This document shows, in pieces, positions 55,861 through 63,525 of a stretch of 64,000 nt of DNA. Numbering within the stretch: the stretch's first letter is position 1; the number at the start of each line of letters is the position of its first letter. The DNA comes from an uncultured Rhizobium sp. (GTDB lineage: Bacteria; Pseudomonadota; Alphaproteobacteria; Rhizobiales; Rhizobiaceae). The notes below the pieces were generated by a model. The model ran no database searches and was not told the origin of the DNA. It worked only from the letters and a program-made list of their open reading frames with translations. The DNA lies in assembly GCA_945952415.1 (NCBI GenBank), contig CAMFIF010000006.1, positions 124,001 through 188,000 of the forward strand. The letters are read 5' to 3'. A program made the position numbers and the translations under genes.

Positions 55861-57120
55861 AACTGCAGCGATAAGGTCGTGGGTGATTTCATCCGGAAGA
55901 TCCGGTCGACGCCCGGGGCGGAGAATACGATCTTCGTTGTAGCGTCCGATCACCTGTCCATGCTGAACACGGCAACGCCCATGTTGCAGACGGTGAAGCG
56001 CCGGAACCTGCTGCTTGTGTTCGATGGCGGTCAGGCGCCTCGGCCGGGTGGGGTTTCGAAGCCCGGCACGACACTGGATATCGGGGCGACGGTGCTGGAC
56101 TATCTGACGGATGGGCATCTGAACGAATTGGGGCTTGGCGTCAGCCTGCGCCACGACCGGCGGAAATCGCTGCTGGAGCGGGACCGCGAAATTGCCGCGG
56201 TGGACCGGCGCCTGAGCGCCTGGCGCCCTTCCCTTCTTTCCTTCTGGAATTTTGCCTCCTCCATCGGCGGCGGTTTCCTGGTGGACAGCAAGGGCGTGAT
56301 GAAGATCGGGGATACCGCTTTCCAGGCGCCCGTTGGCTTCCGGCTCAAGGGCAGCAATATCGAGGAAACCTATATCGAGAACGCCCTTGCCGGATTTGAC
56401 AAGGCGCTGAAGTCGGGAGCGGAGGCCCTTTTCGTGGATCGGTGTGCCGTTCTGTTCAAGCTCAAGCCAACCTCTCCCGAGATGGATCGCTATTGCTACT
56501 TTTATACGCCCGGCAGGCAGGAGGTGCGGACGGGCGTACTGGAGGCGGAGGGGGCGACCGGGCTTTCCGATCTTCAGGCGGGGCGGGACATGACGGCGGA
56601 CTATGCGTCGATTTACGACGCCTATTTGAAGACGGGAATCATGGGCGACGACCGTCATGTGGAGCCGGATCTTGCGACACTCGGCCGGGACTTGAAGATC
56701 GTTTCTGCGGCCTATGGGGCGAAGGATCAGTCCAGGGTGGAGCTTGGAGGTGAGGTGCTCGATGCGGAGCTGAAGCGGGGACTGAATGTGGTCGCCGTCG
56801 GGGCCGATGGCCGGCTTGCCATAAAGGGCAATATCGATCTCTGCGCCGAAGACGAGGCGCCGGCGGAGACAGTGGCGTCGCTTACCCGGGACGGAGCGGC
56901 GCGCTACATCATCGTCGCCTCCGATTCCGTCTTCTGCTCCCGTGGTGCGCTTTTCAACCGGGTCTTTGCGGGCTCGGTTCTGGCGTCGTGGCAGGATATA
57001 GGGCTCAGGCATCCCTATATCGCTGTCATCGAGGGGAGCAGGACGCATGAATATCTCGGCCGGATGAATGGCACGATCGTCGTCACCGCCGAGAAGGCGG
57101 CGGACCTCGCCGGCATGTGA
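55726..57120 (+). pseudogene. N-terminally truncated OpgB/MdoB-like phosphoglycerol transferase
   Basis: The 464-codon frame carries only the C-terminal part of a sulfatase-fold phosphoglycerol transferase. NCSDKVVGDFIRKIR and IFVVASDHLSMLNT match the end of the alkaline-phosphatase-like domain with its DH metal ligands; LGVSL, WRPSLLSFWNFAS and ALFVDRCAVLFKL follow OpgB order. The membrane helices, nucleophile Thr and most of the catalytic domain (roughly the first 400 residues of the family) are missing. Codons before ~55860 are AT-rich and unlike the family. Probably a remnant left by recombination, although the frame is intact and could still be expressed. Confidence 0.65.
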
Positions 57121-57229
57121 ACCTCGCATATTGACGTTGCATGGCCCCTTCCCGGGGCCATTTATTGTCGGTGGCTTTCGCCCGATGCGAGGACTGCCTG
57201 AAATGCAAGATCGCTGCCGCAGATGGGTG

Positions 57230-57245
57230 GTTGACAGCTGTCAAC
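57230..57245. other. parS site 1 of the repABC system
   Basis: GTTGACAGCTGTCAAC is a perfect 16-bp palindrome (18 with flanking G and C) and matches the repABC centromere consensus GTTNNCNGCNGNNAAC. It lies ~800 bp upstream of repA. RepB, encoded downstream, is the expected binding protein. The surrounding 57121-57430 region holds no gene I can support. Confidence 0.9.
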
Positions 57246-57430
57246 CGCCGCCGGGTCAGGCTTCAGCCGTTCCCGCGCGCCTTCCCTTCCCGCGAGTCCC
57301 TGAATGGCGGCTGGGCCTCGCCCAACCGAGCGCTGCGTAGTCTCCATTCATCAAGGCCGTGAATCGCTGGGCGTCTATCGATTCCCTATTCTCATTGGAC
57401 GCCGCTTCCCGCGCATGGGACTCTTCTGGC

Positions 57431-57682
57431 ATGGAAGAGACCGAAACAGATCTTCACTTCACCAGTATCGATCCGACAAGAAACCGGCACCGCTTCTATG
57501 CGCTGCGGGTCGAGACGGATCTGTTGGGTGTGCCCATCGTTGTGCGCCACTGGGGTCGCATTGGCACGAGGGGCCGATGCCGCATCGAGGCCTGCGCCTC
57601 GCTTGAGGAGGCGGAAGCCGAAATGACGCGGCTTCAGGAGCGACGCCGGGAGCGCGGCTATCGTCTGATCGATCCCGCTTAA
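57431..57682 (+). CDS. WGR-domain protein
   Basis: This 83-residue protein is made of a single WGR domain: HFTSIDPTRNRHRFYALRVE leads to VRHWGRIGTRGRCR, with the Trp-Gly-Arg core near residue 40, and a charged C-terminal helix. WGR domains occur in poly(ADP-ribose) polymerases and are thought to bind nucleic acid. Small WGR genes are frequently found beside repABC operons in rhizobial plasmids; here it lies between two parS sites. The ribosome-binding site is weak, so the start at 57431 is less certain. Confidence 0.78.
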   Translation: MEETETDLHFTSIDPTRNRHRFYALRVETDLLGVPIVVRHWGRIGTRGRCRIEACASLEEAEAEMTRLQERRRERGYRLIDPA

Positions 57683-57749
57683 CCGAGGTCTCCGCCCTTC
57701 GCAGGACAGGCGCTGTTTGCCGGACTCCCGGGGATAAGCGGCGGCGATG

Positions 57750-57765
57750 GTTGACAGCGGTCAAC
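57750..57765. other. parS site 2 of the repABC system
   Basis: GTTGACAGCGGTCAAC fits the consensus GTTNNCNGCNGNNAAC; the outer arms GGTTGAC and GTCAACC are exact reverse complements. It lies ~270 bp upstream of repA and 520 bp from the first site. The stretch 57683-58038 otherwise contains only the repA control region. Confidence 0.85.
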
Positions 57766-57887
57766 CTTCTCTTTCCCCTTGTCTCAAGGCAGCGCCGCTG
57801 AGTCTTCCCCAGGTGGGAGCGGGGTGTGGGCGTTAAGGTTTCGTTAACCCAAAAAGACTTGACGCGACTCGGCTTCTTCGCCAACGT

Positions 57888-57925
57888 TTACGCAATTTCA
57901 TAGGAAGAGCCTGTTTTTTGCGTAA
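57888..57925. promoter_or_regulatory. Inverted repeat in the repA control region
   Basis: TTACGCAA (57888-57895) and TTGCGTAA (57918-57925) are exact reverse complements 22 bases apart, with another GCGTAA at 57957. RepA proteins repress their own operon by binding palindromes upstream of repA, so this is the likely operator. It is 113 bp before the repA start. Confidence 0.55.
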
Positions 57926-58038
57926 GTGAGCGGATCGCCTGTAGGTCGAAAGCCTCGCGTAACCACATCGCGCAAAAGAGAAACGGGCTCTGGGGATCGG
58001 TGGGCCGCAACTCTGCGGCGTCAGGACGGAGTATCAGG

Positions 58039-59289
58039 ATGGCCCTGCCATCGAGCAAGATCGAAAGCGCCGAAACGCCCAACGAACGGCCGGCGGACGT
58101 GACCATTGCCGAGGACGCGCAGGCGCTCTCGCTGCAGCTTCAGGCCATGCGGGAAAGGCTGTTTCCGCCGACATCGCGCAAGTCGCTGCGCAGTTTTTCT
58201 TCCGTGGAGGCCGCGCGGCTGATCGGCGTTTCCGATGGCTATCTCCGCCAGCTCTCGCTTGCGGGGGAGGGGCCGCAGCCGGATGTGGGCCCGGGCGGGC
58301 GGCGCTCCTACTCGCTTGCCGATATCGATGCGCTGCGCCATTATCTCGCCGAGCAGGCCCGGGCCAAGGGCAATCTCGCCAAGGCCCGCGCCTATGTGAA
58401 ATGGCGCGACGAGGCGGCCGGCGAGCATCTGCAGGTCATTTCCGTCACCAATTTCAAGGGTGGATCCGGCAAGACGACCAGCTCGGTGCATCTTGCCCAG
58501 CATCTGGCCATGACCGGTCACAGGGTGCTGGCGATCGATCTCGATCCGCAGGCCTCGCTCTCGGCGCTGTTCGGCTATCAGCCGGAGCTCGATCTTTCCG
58601 GCAATGACACGATCTATGGCGCGATCCGCTACGATGGCGAGGCGCGGCCGCTGAAGGAGATCATCCGCAAGACCTATTTTCACGGTCTCGATCTCGTGCC
58701 CGGCAATCTGGAACTCCAGGAGTTCGAGCATGCCACCCCGAGGGCGCTAGCCGCCCGGCGCGCCGGCGAAACGGAAAAGCTCTTCTTCACCCGGGTGCAG
58801 GCAGCGCTTGCCTCGGTTGCCGCCGATTATGATGTGGTCGTCATCGATTGCCCGCCGCAGCTCGGCTATCTCACGCTCTCGGCGCTTTGCGCCTCCACCT
58901 CTGTCGTGGTGACCGTGCATCCGCAGATGCTCGATGTCGCCTCGATGAGCCAGTTCCTGTTCATGACCTCGGATCTGCTCGGCGTGGTGCGCGAGGCGGG
59001 CGGCCAGCTGAATTTCGATTTCCTGCGCTATCTCGTCACCCGCTTCGAGCCCCATGACGGGCCGCAAGCGCAGATCGTCGGCTTCCTCCGCTCGCTCTTC
59101 GGCGAGCGGGTGCTGACCGCGCCCATGGTGAAATCCACCGCCATTTCCGATGCCGGCCTCACCAAGCAGACACTCTATGAGGTGGGCCGCGAGAATTTCT
59201 CTCGCGGCACCTATGACCGCGCCATGGAATCGCTCGAGGCCGTGAATGCGGAAATCGAAGCGCTCATCCATACGGCCTGGAGGCGCTGA
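58039..59289 (+). CDS. repA: Plasmid partitioning ATPase RepA (ParA family)
   Basis: In this 416-residue protein, the N-terminal HTH (SSVEAARLIGVSDGYLRQL, ~residues 55-73) binds the operon operator. The deviant Walker A is FKGGSGKTTS (~142), followed by IDLDPQASLS and VVIDCPPQLGYL. It drives plasmid segregation with RepB and represses repABC transcription. The ATG at 58039 with GGAG upstream is preferred over a GTG at 58000. repB begins 2 bp after its stop. Confidence 0.95.
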   Translation: MALPSSKIESAETPNERPADVTIAEDAQALSLQLQAMRERLFPPTSRKSLRSFSSVEAARLIGVSDGYLRQLSLAGEGPQPDVGPGGRRSYSLADIDALRHYLAEQARAKGNLAKARAYVKWRDEAAGEHLQVISVTNFKGGSGKTTSSVHLAQHLAMTGHRVLAIDLDPQASLSALFGYQPELDLSGNDTIYGAIRYDGEARPLKEIIRKTYFHGLDLVPGNLELQEFEHATPRALAARRAGETEKLFFTRVQAALASVAADYDVVVIDCPPQLGYLTLSALCASTSVVVTVHPQMLDVASMSQFLFMTSDLLGVVREAGGQLNFDFLRYLVTRFEPHDGPQAQIVGFLRSLFGERVLTAPMVKSTAISDAGLTKQTLYEVGRENFSRGTYDRAMESLEAVNAEIEALIHTAWRR

Positions 59290-59291
59290 TC

Positions 59292-60413
59292 ATGGCGGGA
59301 CGGGACCGGAAGAATTCGTTGAAGGAGCTTTTCGCCGCCGATGTGGGCCGTGTGCCTCCGGCCCCCGTGCCGCCAGGCCGGGCGCCGGAGATCAAGTCCG
59401 CCATGCCCGGTTCTGCCGGCGAGGGGGAAGGGAAGGCGGCCGATCCGGCACCGGCGGGCGCTGCGCCCGAGGGCGGCCGGGCGACGTCGGGCGCGGTCAA
59501 GGCCATGGGCCTCTCCCTCTCCTCGATCACCCGCGAGGCGGAAGAGGCGCGGGCGCTGCGCGAGGCGCTCGAAAGCGGTGACCGGGTCATCGCGCTCGAT
59601 CCCGAAACGGTGATCGTCAGCTTCGTCAATGACCGGCTCGACTGGACCGGCCATGAGGATACGGATTTCGATGCGCTGCTCGAAAGCATGCGCGAGAATG
59701 GCCAGCAGGTGCCCATCCTGGTGCGCCCGGTGGCGGGAGAGCCGGGGCGCTATCAGGTGGCCTATGGTCACCGCCGCCTGCGTGCGGCGCGCCAGCTTGG
59801 CCTGAAGATACAGGCGCTGGTGCGGCCGCTGTCCGACGAGGAACTCATCCTCGCCCAGGGCAAGGAAAATGCCGAGCGGCGCAATCTGAGCTTCATCGAG
59901 CGGGCGCTCTTTGCCCGCACGCTGTCCGAGCGCGGCGTGTCGCGCAAGCTGATCGGCGAGGCGCTGGGCGGCCTGAAGAAGGATGAAATGTCCCGGCTGA
60001 TGCGCGTTGCGGATCTGGTGCCGACGCCGATCATCCACCGCATCGGCCCGGCGCCCAAGACCGGGCGCAATCGCTGGCTGGCGCTGGCCGATCTCTTCGA
60101 AAACGACAAGGGCGCCGAATTCGAAAAGGCCTCGGATGAAACCCATGCGCCGGATTTTGCCCGGCTGGACAGCGACGAGCGTTTCCAGCGCGTCTTCAAC
60201 CGGCTCTCCGCGCCGAAGACGCGGAAGGAAAGGGCGGTCCGGGCGCTGAACGGCAGGGATGGTCGGCTGCTCGCCCGCATCGAGGCACGCGAGGGCGGCA
60301 AGGGAACGACGCTTGTCTTCGAAAGACCCGTCACGGCGGCCTTTCTCTCGGCCCTGGAAGAGGAGCTCGTGGCGCTCTTCGAGCGGCTGGGCGAGGGCGG
60401 ACAGCCACACTGA
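59292..60413 (+). CDS. repB: Plasmid partitioning protein RepB (ParB family)
   Basis: This 373-residue ParB-type centromere-binding protein shows a ParB N domain with VAYGHRRLRAAR (GxxRxxA-type CTP motif, ~residue 158) and GKENAERRNLS, then a central HTH (SRKLIGEALGGLKKDEMSRL) and a C-terminal dimerisation part. It should bind the parS palindromes at 57230 and 57750 and stimulate RepA. GGAGG lies 8 bases before the ATG. Confidence 0.95.
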   Translation: MAGRDRKNSLKELFAADVGRVPPAPVPPGRAPEIKSAMPGSAGEGEGKAADPAPAGAAPEGGRATSGAVKAMGLSLSSITREAEEARALREALESGDRVIALDPETVIVSFVNDRLDWTGHEDTDFDALLESMRENGQQVPILVRPVAGEPGRYQVAYGHRRLRAARQLGLKIQALVRPLSDEELILAQGKENAERRNLSFIERALFARTLSERGVSRKLIGEALGGLKKDEMSRLMRVADLVPTPIIHRIGPAPKTGRNRWLALADLFENDKGAEFEKASDETHAPDFARLDSDERFQRVFNRLSAPKTRKERAVRALNGRDGRLLARIEAREGGKGTTLVFERPVTAAFLSALEEELVALFERLGEGGQPH

Positions 60414-60485
60414 TTTCACCGTCCGCGACGCTTGGTAACGGCGCGGGCTTGGCATCATCTGCAAAGGAAGAGGAACAGAGACAAG

Positions 60486-60530
60486 AAAAAAGGACCTCCA
60501 AAGCGTTTCCGCTCCGGAAGCCCCTGTAAC
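60486..60530 (-). ncRNA. Counter-transcribed RNA (incA-type) between repB and repC
   Basis: On the minus strand, TGTAAT (60542-60537) resembles a -10 box. About 45 nt downstream lies a hairpin, CCGGAGCG, loop GAAA, CGCTTTGG (60516-60497), which pairs fully if two G-U pairs are allowed and is followed by TTTTTT (60491-60486). This is the layout of the small antisense RNA that limits repC expression in repABC plasmids. The exact 5' end is estimated. Confidence 0.75.
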
Positions 60531-60573
60531 GTAGCAATTACAAGGAATCACTTCCGTCTCTTGAAGTCAAGAG

Positions 60574-60596
60574 CTCGCGATTCGATTGATCGCGAG
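60574..60596 (+). promoter_or_regulatory. repC leader stem-loop
   Basis: CTCGCGAT (60574-60581) and ATCGCGAG (60589-60596) form a perfect 8-bp stem with a 7-base loop in the long repB-repC spacer. It is probably part of the leader structure that responds to the antisense RNA. No T-run follows, so it is not a simple terminator. Confidence 0.5.
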
Positions 60597-60775
60597 ATTG
60601 CTGAGATATTTGCCTTCCGCGGCTGATGAAGCCCGGCGGAGCAAGCATAGCCGTGCCGAACCGGAAGACCGGCGGCGGCAAGAGACAGGGGCGCAAACGG
60701 ACAATCGTTTCCGCCCCGGGGAGACATGCGCCCATTTTGAGGTCCCGCTTTCCTCGTCGACGAGAGGACAAGGGG

Positions 60776-62032
60776 ATGGAAACACGATTGACGACGCCCT
60801 TCGGCGGCGGGCGCTTTTCCGCGCATGCCGCCCTGCTGCAAAAAAGCGTGGCGGAGCGCCAGGCAGCGCTGGCCACCGCAAGCGGCCTCAATGATGACGG
60901 CCGGGCAGACAAGTTCGCGCTGCTTTCGGCTCTCACCGAGGCGCGCTTTGCCTATGGGCTTGGAGACCGGGCCCTTTCCGTGCTGGAGGCTTTGCTCTCC
61001 TTTGTGCCGGGACGGCTTCTCGATGGCACGCGGCCGCTGGTGGTCTTTCCTTCCAACCGGGCGCTTTCGGCCCGGGCAAGAGGCATGGCACCGGCAACGC
61101 TCCGGCGGCATCTCGCCCAGCTTAGCGCTGCGGGTTTCCTGATCCGCCGCGACAGCCCCAACGGCAAGCGCTATCAGGTCAGGGACGAGAGGGGCCAGCC
61201 GGCGGACAGCTTCGGCTTCGATCTCGCGCCGCTCGTTCTGCGCGCTGCCGAAATCGAGGAGCAGGCCGAAGCGGCCCGGGCCGCCTGGCGGCAGGAAAAG
61301 GCGATCCGCAGCGAAATCACCCTCGAGCAGCGCGACATTGCCCGCATCATCGCAACCGCGCTGGAAGAAGGCCGCGCGGGTGACTGGGAGGCCTTTGCCA
61401 GCCGCTTTGCCGCCCATGGGGCGAGGCTTCGCCGCCGCGAGGCAATGGAGGCGCTGAAGGACCGGCTCGATGCGCTGGGCCACCTCAGGGCCGAGGTGGA
61501 AAATGCTTATCTTGCAAGCCTTTCCGAGACAGAAATGAGCGCCAATGATCATCAGATCGAGCGCCATATTCAAAATTCAAATGCAGACTCCCACTCTGAA
61601 TTAAACGGCTGGGAAGATTTAAGGGAGGCGAAGCCGGGCGGGCCGGCGGTAAAGGAGGATATTCCTCGACTGGAGCGGAAGGGCCTTGGCGTTTCGCTCG
61701 AAAGGCTTCTCAGGGCCTGCCCGCAAATCGCCGATTATGCGCCTGGCGGCACGATCCGCGGGCCGGAGGATTTCCTGAAGGTGGCTGGCCTTGTCCGCTC
61801 CATGCTCGGCATTTCGCCGGATGCCTGGAAGGAGGCGCAGGGCGCGCTCGGTCCCCAGCAGGCGGCGGCGGTGATCGCCCTGATGCTGGAACGGGCAGAA
61901 AGCATCCGCTCGCCCGGCGGCTATCTGCGCAATCTCACGGCCAAGGCGTCGAGGGGTGAATTCTCGCTGCTTCCCATGCTGAAGGCTCTGGAGGCGCGCG
62001 CCGGTCTTGAGAGGGGAGGGGGCCTTGCCTAG
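60776..62032 (+). CDS. repC: Replication initiator RepC
   Basis: This 418-residue initiator is specific to repABC replicons. LTTPFGGGRF near the N-terminus is the family hallmark, followed by a winged-helix region (ALLSALTEARFAYGLGDRAL; LRRHLAQLSAAGFLIRRDSP). The C-terminal third follows a low-complexity AT-rich linker. The open frame extends back to 60626, but the ATG at 60776 with AAGGGG gives the normal length and N-terminus. It overlaps the convergent acyltransferase gene by 4 bp. RepC acts at an origin that lies within its own coding sequence in studied plasmids. Confidence 0.94.
   Translation: METRLTTPFGGGRFSAHAALLQKSVAERQAALATASGLNDDGRADKFALLSALTEARFAYGLGDRALSVLEALLSFVPGRLLDGTRPLVVFPSNRALSARARGMAPATLRRHLAQLSAAGFLIRRDSPNGKRYQVRDERGQPADSFGFDLAPLVLRAAEIEEQAEAARAAWRQEKAIRSEITLEQRDIARIIATALEEGRAGDWEAFASRFAAHGARLRRREAMEALKDRLDALGHLRAEVENAYLASLSETEMSANDHQIERHIQNSNADSHSELNGWEDLREAKPGGPAVKEDIPRLERKGLGVSLERLLRACPQIADYAPGGTIRGPEDFLKVAGLVRSMLGISPDAWKEAQGALGPQQAAAVIALMLERAESIRSPGGYLRNLTAKASRGEFSLLPMLKALEARAGLERGGGLA
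61555..61630 (+). other. Candidate oriV: AT-rich patch within repC
   Basis: A stretch around 61566-61625 (for example CATATTCAAAATTCAAATG and CTGAATTAAAC) is markedly AT-rich inside an otherwise GC-rich gene. In studied repABC plasmids the replication origin is an AT-rich region within repC. Position is by analogy only. Confidence 0.5.
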
Positions 62033-63099
62033 CCTGTTGCCGCCTGCAGTCTCCGGCCGAGACGGCGGGCCGGGCTTTCCACAAGCCGATAGATCAGATG
62101 GGCCATCCCGACGGACACCGCCATCAGCATCGCGATGGAGAGATGATAGGGAAGGCTTCGGCCCATGGAGGTGGCAAAGGCCTTTTCCAGGGAAATCTGC
62201 CAGATGGGCGCAAAGAGATAGATCGAGTAGCTGATCGTTCCCAGATGGACGAGCACCGGATGAACCAGCTTCAACCGGGTGGTGAGCAACAGGAAGGCGC
62301 TGATGGCGATCAGGTAGGTCAGCGTGTAGCGCAGGCCCTCATGCGCGAAAAGCCTTCCCTCGCCATAACCGAGGAAGCAGACGAGGGGCATGAGGCCGAG
62401 AATGAGGAGGGTGAGGCGGTTGGAAAGTCGCCGGTGTTCCTCGCCCCCGGCCAGGCGGTAACGCCAGCTGAGGCCCCAGAACATGACGGCGAGCGAAAGC
62501 GGCAGGGCCACGGGCAGGTAATGCCCGCTCCAGAATTTCACCGCCGCCGCCGCAAGCGCGCCTGCCATCATGAGCGTGGAAAGGGCGACAATCGCCTGAT
62601 GGCGCTGCAGCCACCCCATGGCGAAAAGCAGGATGGCGATCAGATAGAACAGCAGCTCGATCTGGAGCGTCCAGTAAAGTTCGATCACATGCGGCGCGCG
62701 AAAGAGGGATTGGGCCATGGTGAGATTGGCAAGGATCATGCCGGGCGTGGCGCTCCGGCCCTCGAGCGGAAACAGCACGAGAAGCCCCAGGAGCAGCGAC
62801 AGCCAGTAGGCGGGATAAAGCCGGAAAAACCGCCCGATCAGAAACTGGCGGATCGGCCGGGGTCCTGGCTTCATCAGCGAAAAGGGAATGACGAAGCCGG
62901 ATACGGCGAAGAACAGAATGACGGAGATCTTGCCGACGTCGATCCAGTCCCGTCCAAGCAGGAAAAGAAAGCTTTCCGCCGGCCAGGAAGGCATGTCCCG
63001 CAACCAGACCCGCTCTGCCGAATGATAATAGACCACGCCGAGTGCCGCGAGGCCGCGGATGGAATCGATATATTGCCAGCGCTCGTCATTGAAAGACAT
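62029..63099 (-). CDS. Acyltransferase-3 family membrane protein
   Basis: This 356-residue protein has about ten membrane helices. YIDSIRGLAALGVVYYH (Arg and His of the catalytic region), ILFFAVSGFVIPFSL and FLIGRFFRLYPAYWLSLLLG are family blocks. It lacks the C-terminal SGNH domain seen in the other acyltransferase at 8154. It likely O-acylates a surface or exported glycan; the acceptor is unknown. It is convergent with repC and is the first gene outside the replication block. The spacer 63100-63446 contains no gene I can support. Confidence 0.87.
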   Translation of the reverse strand: MSFNDERWQYIDSIRGLAALGVVYYHSAERVWLRDMPSWPAESFLFLLGRDWIDVGKISVILFFAVSGFVIPFSLMKPGPRPIRQFLIGRFFRLYPAYWLSLLLGLLVLFPLEGRSATPGMILANLTMAQSLFRAPHVIELYWTLQIELLFYLIAILLFAMGWLQRHQAIVALSTLMMAGALAAAAVKFWSGHYLPVALPLSLAVMFWGLSWRYRLAGGEEHRRLSNRLTLLILGLMPLVCFLGYGEGRLFAHEGLRYTLTYLIAISAFLLLTTRLKLVHPVLVHLGTISYSIYLFAPIWQISLEKAFATSMGRSLPYHLSIAMLMAVSVGMAHLIYRLVESPARRLGRRLQAATG

Positions 63100-63446
63100 T
63101 CAGAAATCCGTGATATTGATATAACTAATAAGCATTTAATAACAAGGATATGGGACGAATGATGAAGAAAGTGTTCCTGCCGCGCGGGGCTGCGTTGTGA
63201 AGGCTTGGAGGCCTGCGGAAGATCGGGCGGCCCGGAGCGTCATGTGCCCTGCTGCTTCGCCCCTCAGGGACTTCAAGTCGTCTGACAGGCCCTCGGTGTT
63301 GAGGCAGTGGAACCTGGAGAAGCGGTCCGGCGCAGGACTTCGACAGGGCGCTCCTTCCGGCCATTCAAGCCCGTTCCAGCATTCACTTATGGATATGAAA
63401 CCAGAGGCATCGGCGAAATTTCCTCGCCCGAACCGCGACTTGATTG

Positions 63447-63489
63447 TTGACAAAGGCGGGACCGGTTGTCACTATCTAGTTGTCAGACA
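63447..63489 (+). promoter_or_regulatory. Promoter with direct repeat and small palindrome before the binding-protein gene
   Basis: TTGACA (63447-63452) is followed after 17 bases by CACTAT (63470-63475), a plausible promoter. GTTGTCA occurs at 63465 and again at 63479 (14-bp period), and TGTCAGACA (63481-63489) is a palindrome similar to GntR/FadR-type operators. The regulator is not in the window. Confidence 0.5.
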
Positions 63490-63525
63490 TCTTACAAAAA
63501 CGGTGCCATGCCTCCGGGAGGAAAT

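Noticed and set aside
62098..63162. A 354-codon plus-strand frame opposite the second acyltransferase
   Set aside because: The minus strand encodes an acyltransferase-3 protein with multiple helices; the plus product is a charged, motif-free shadow.
63100..63440. A small gene in the spacer before the last binding protein (frame from 63197)
   Set aside because: No family resemblance, no ribosome-binding site, and the frame overlaps the promoter and start of the downstream gene.
63447..63462. GTTGACA near the right end as a fourth parS site
   Set aside because: The second arm is missing (AAGGCGGGA follows), so it is only a promoter -35 element.
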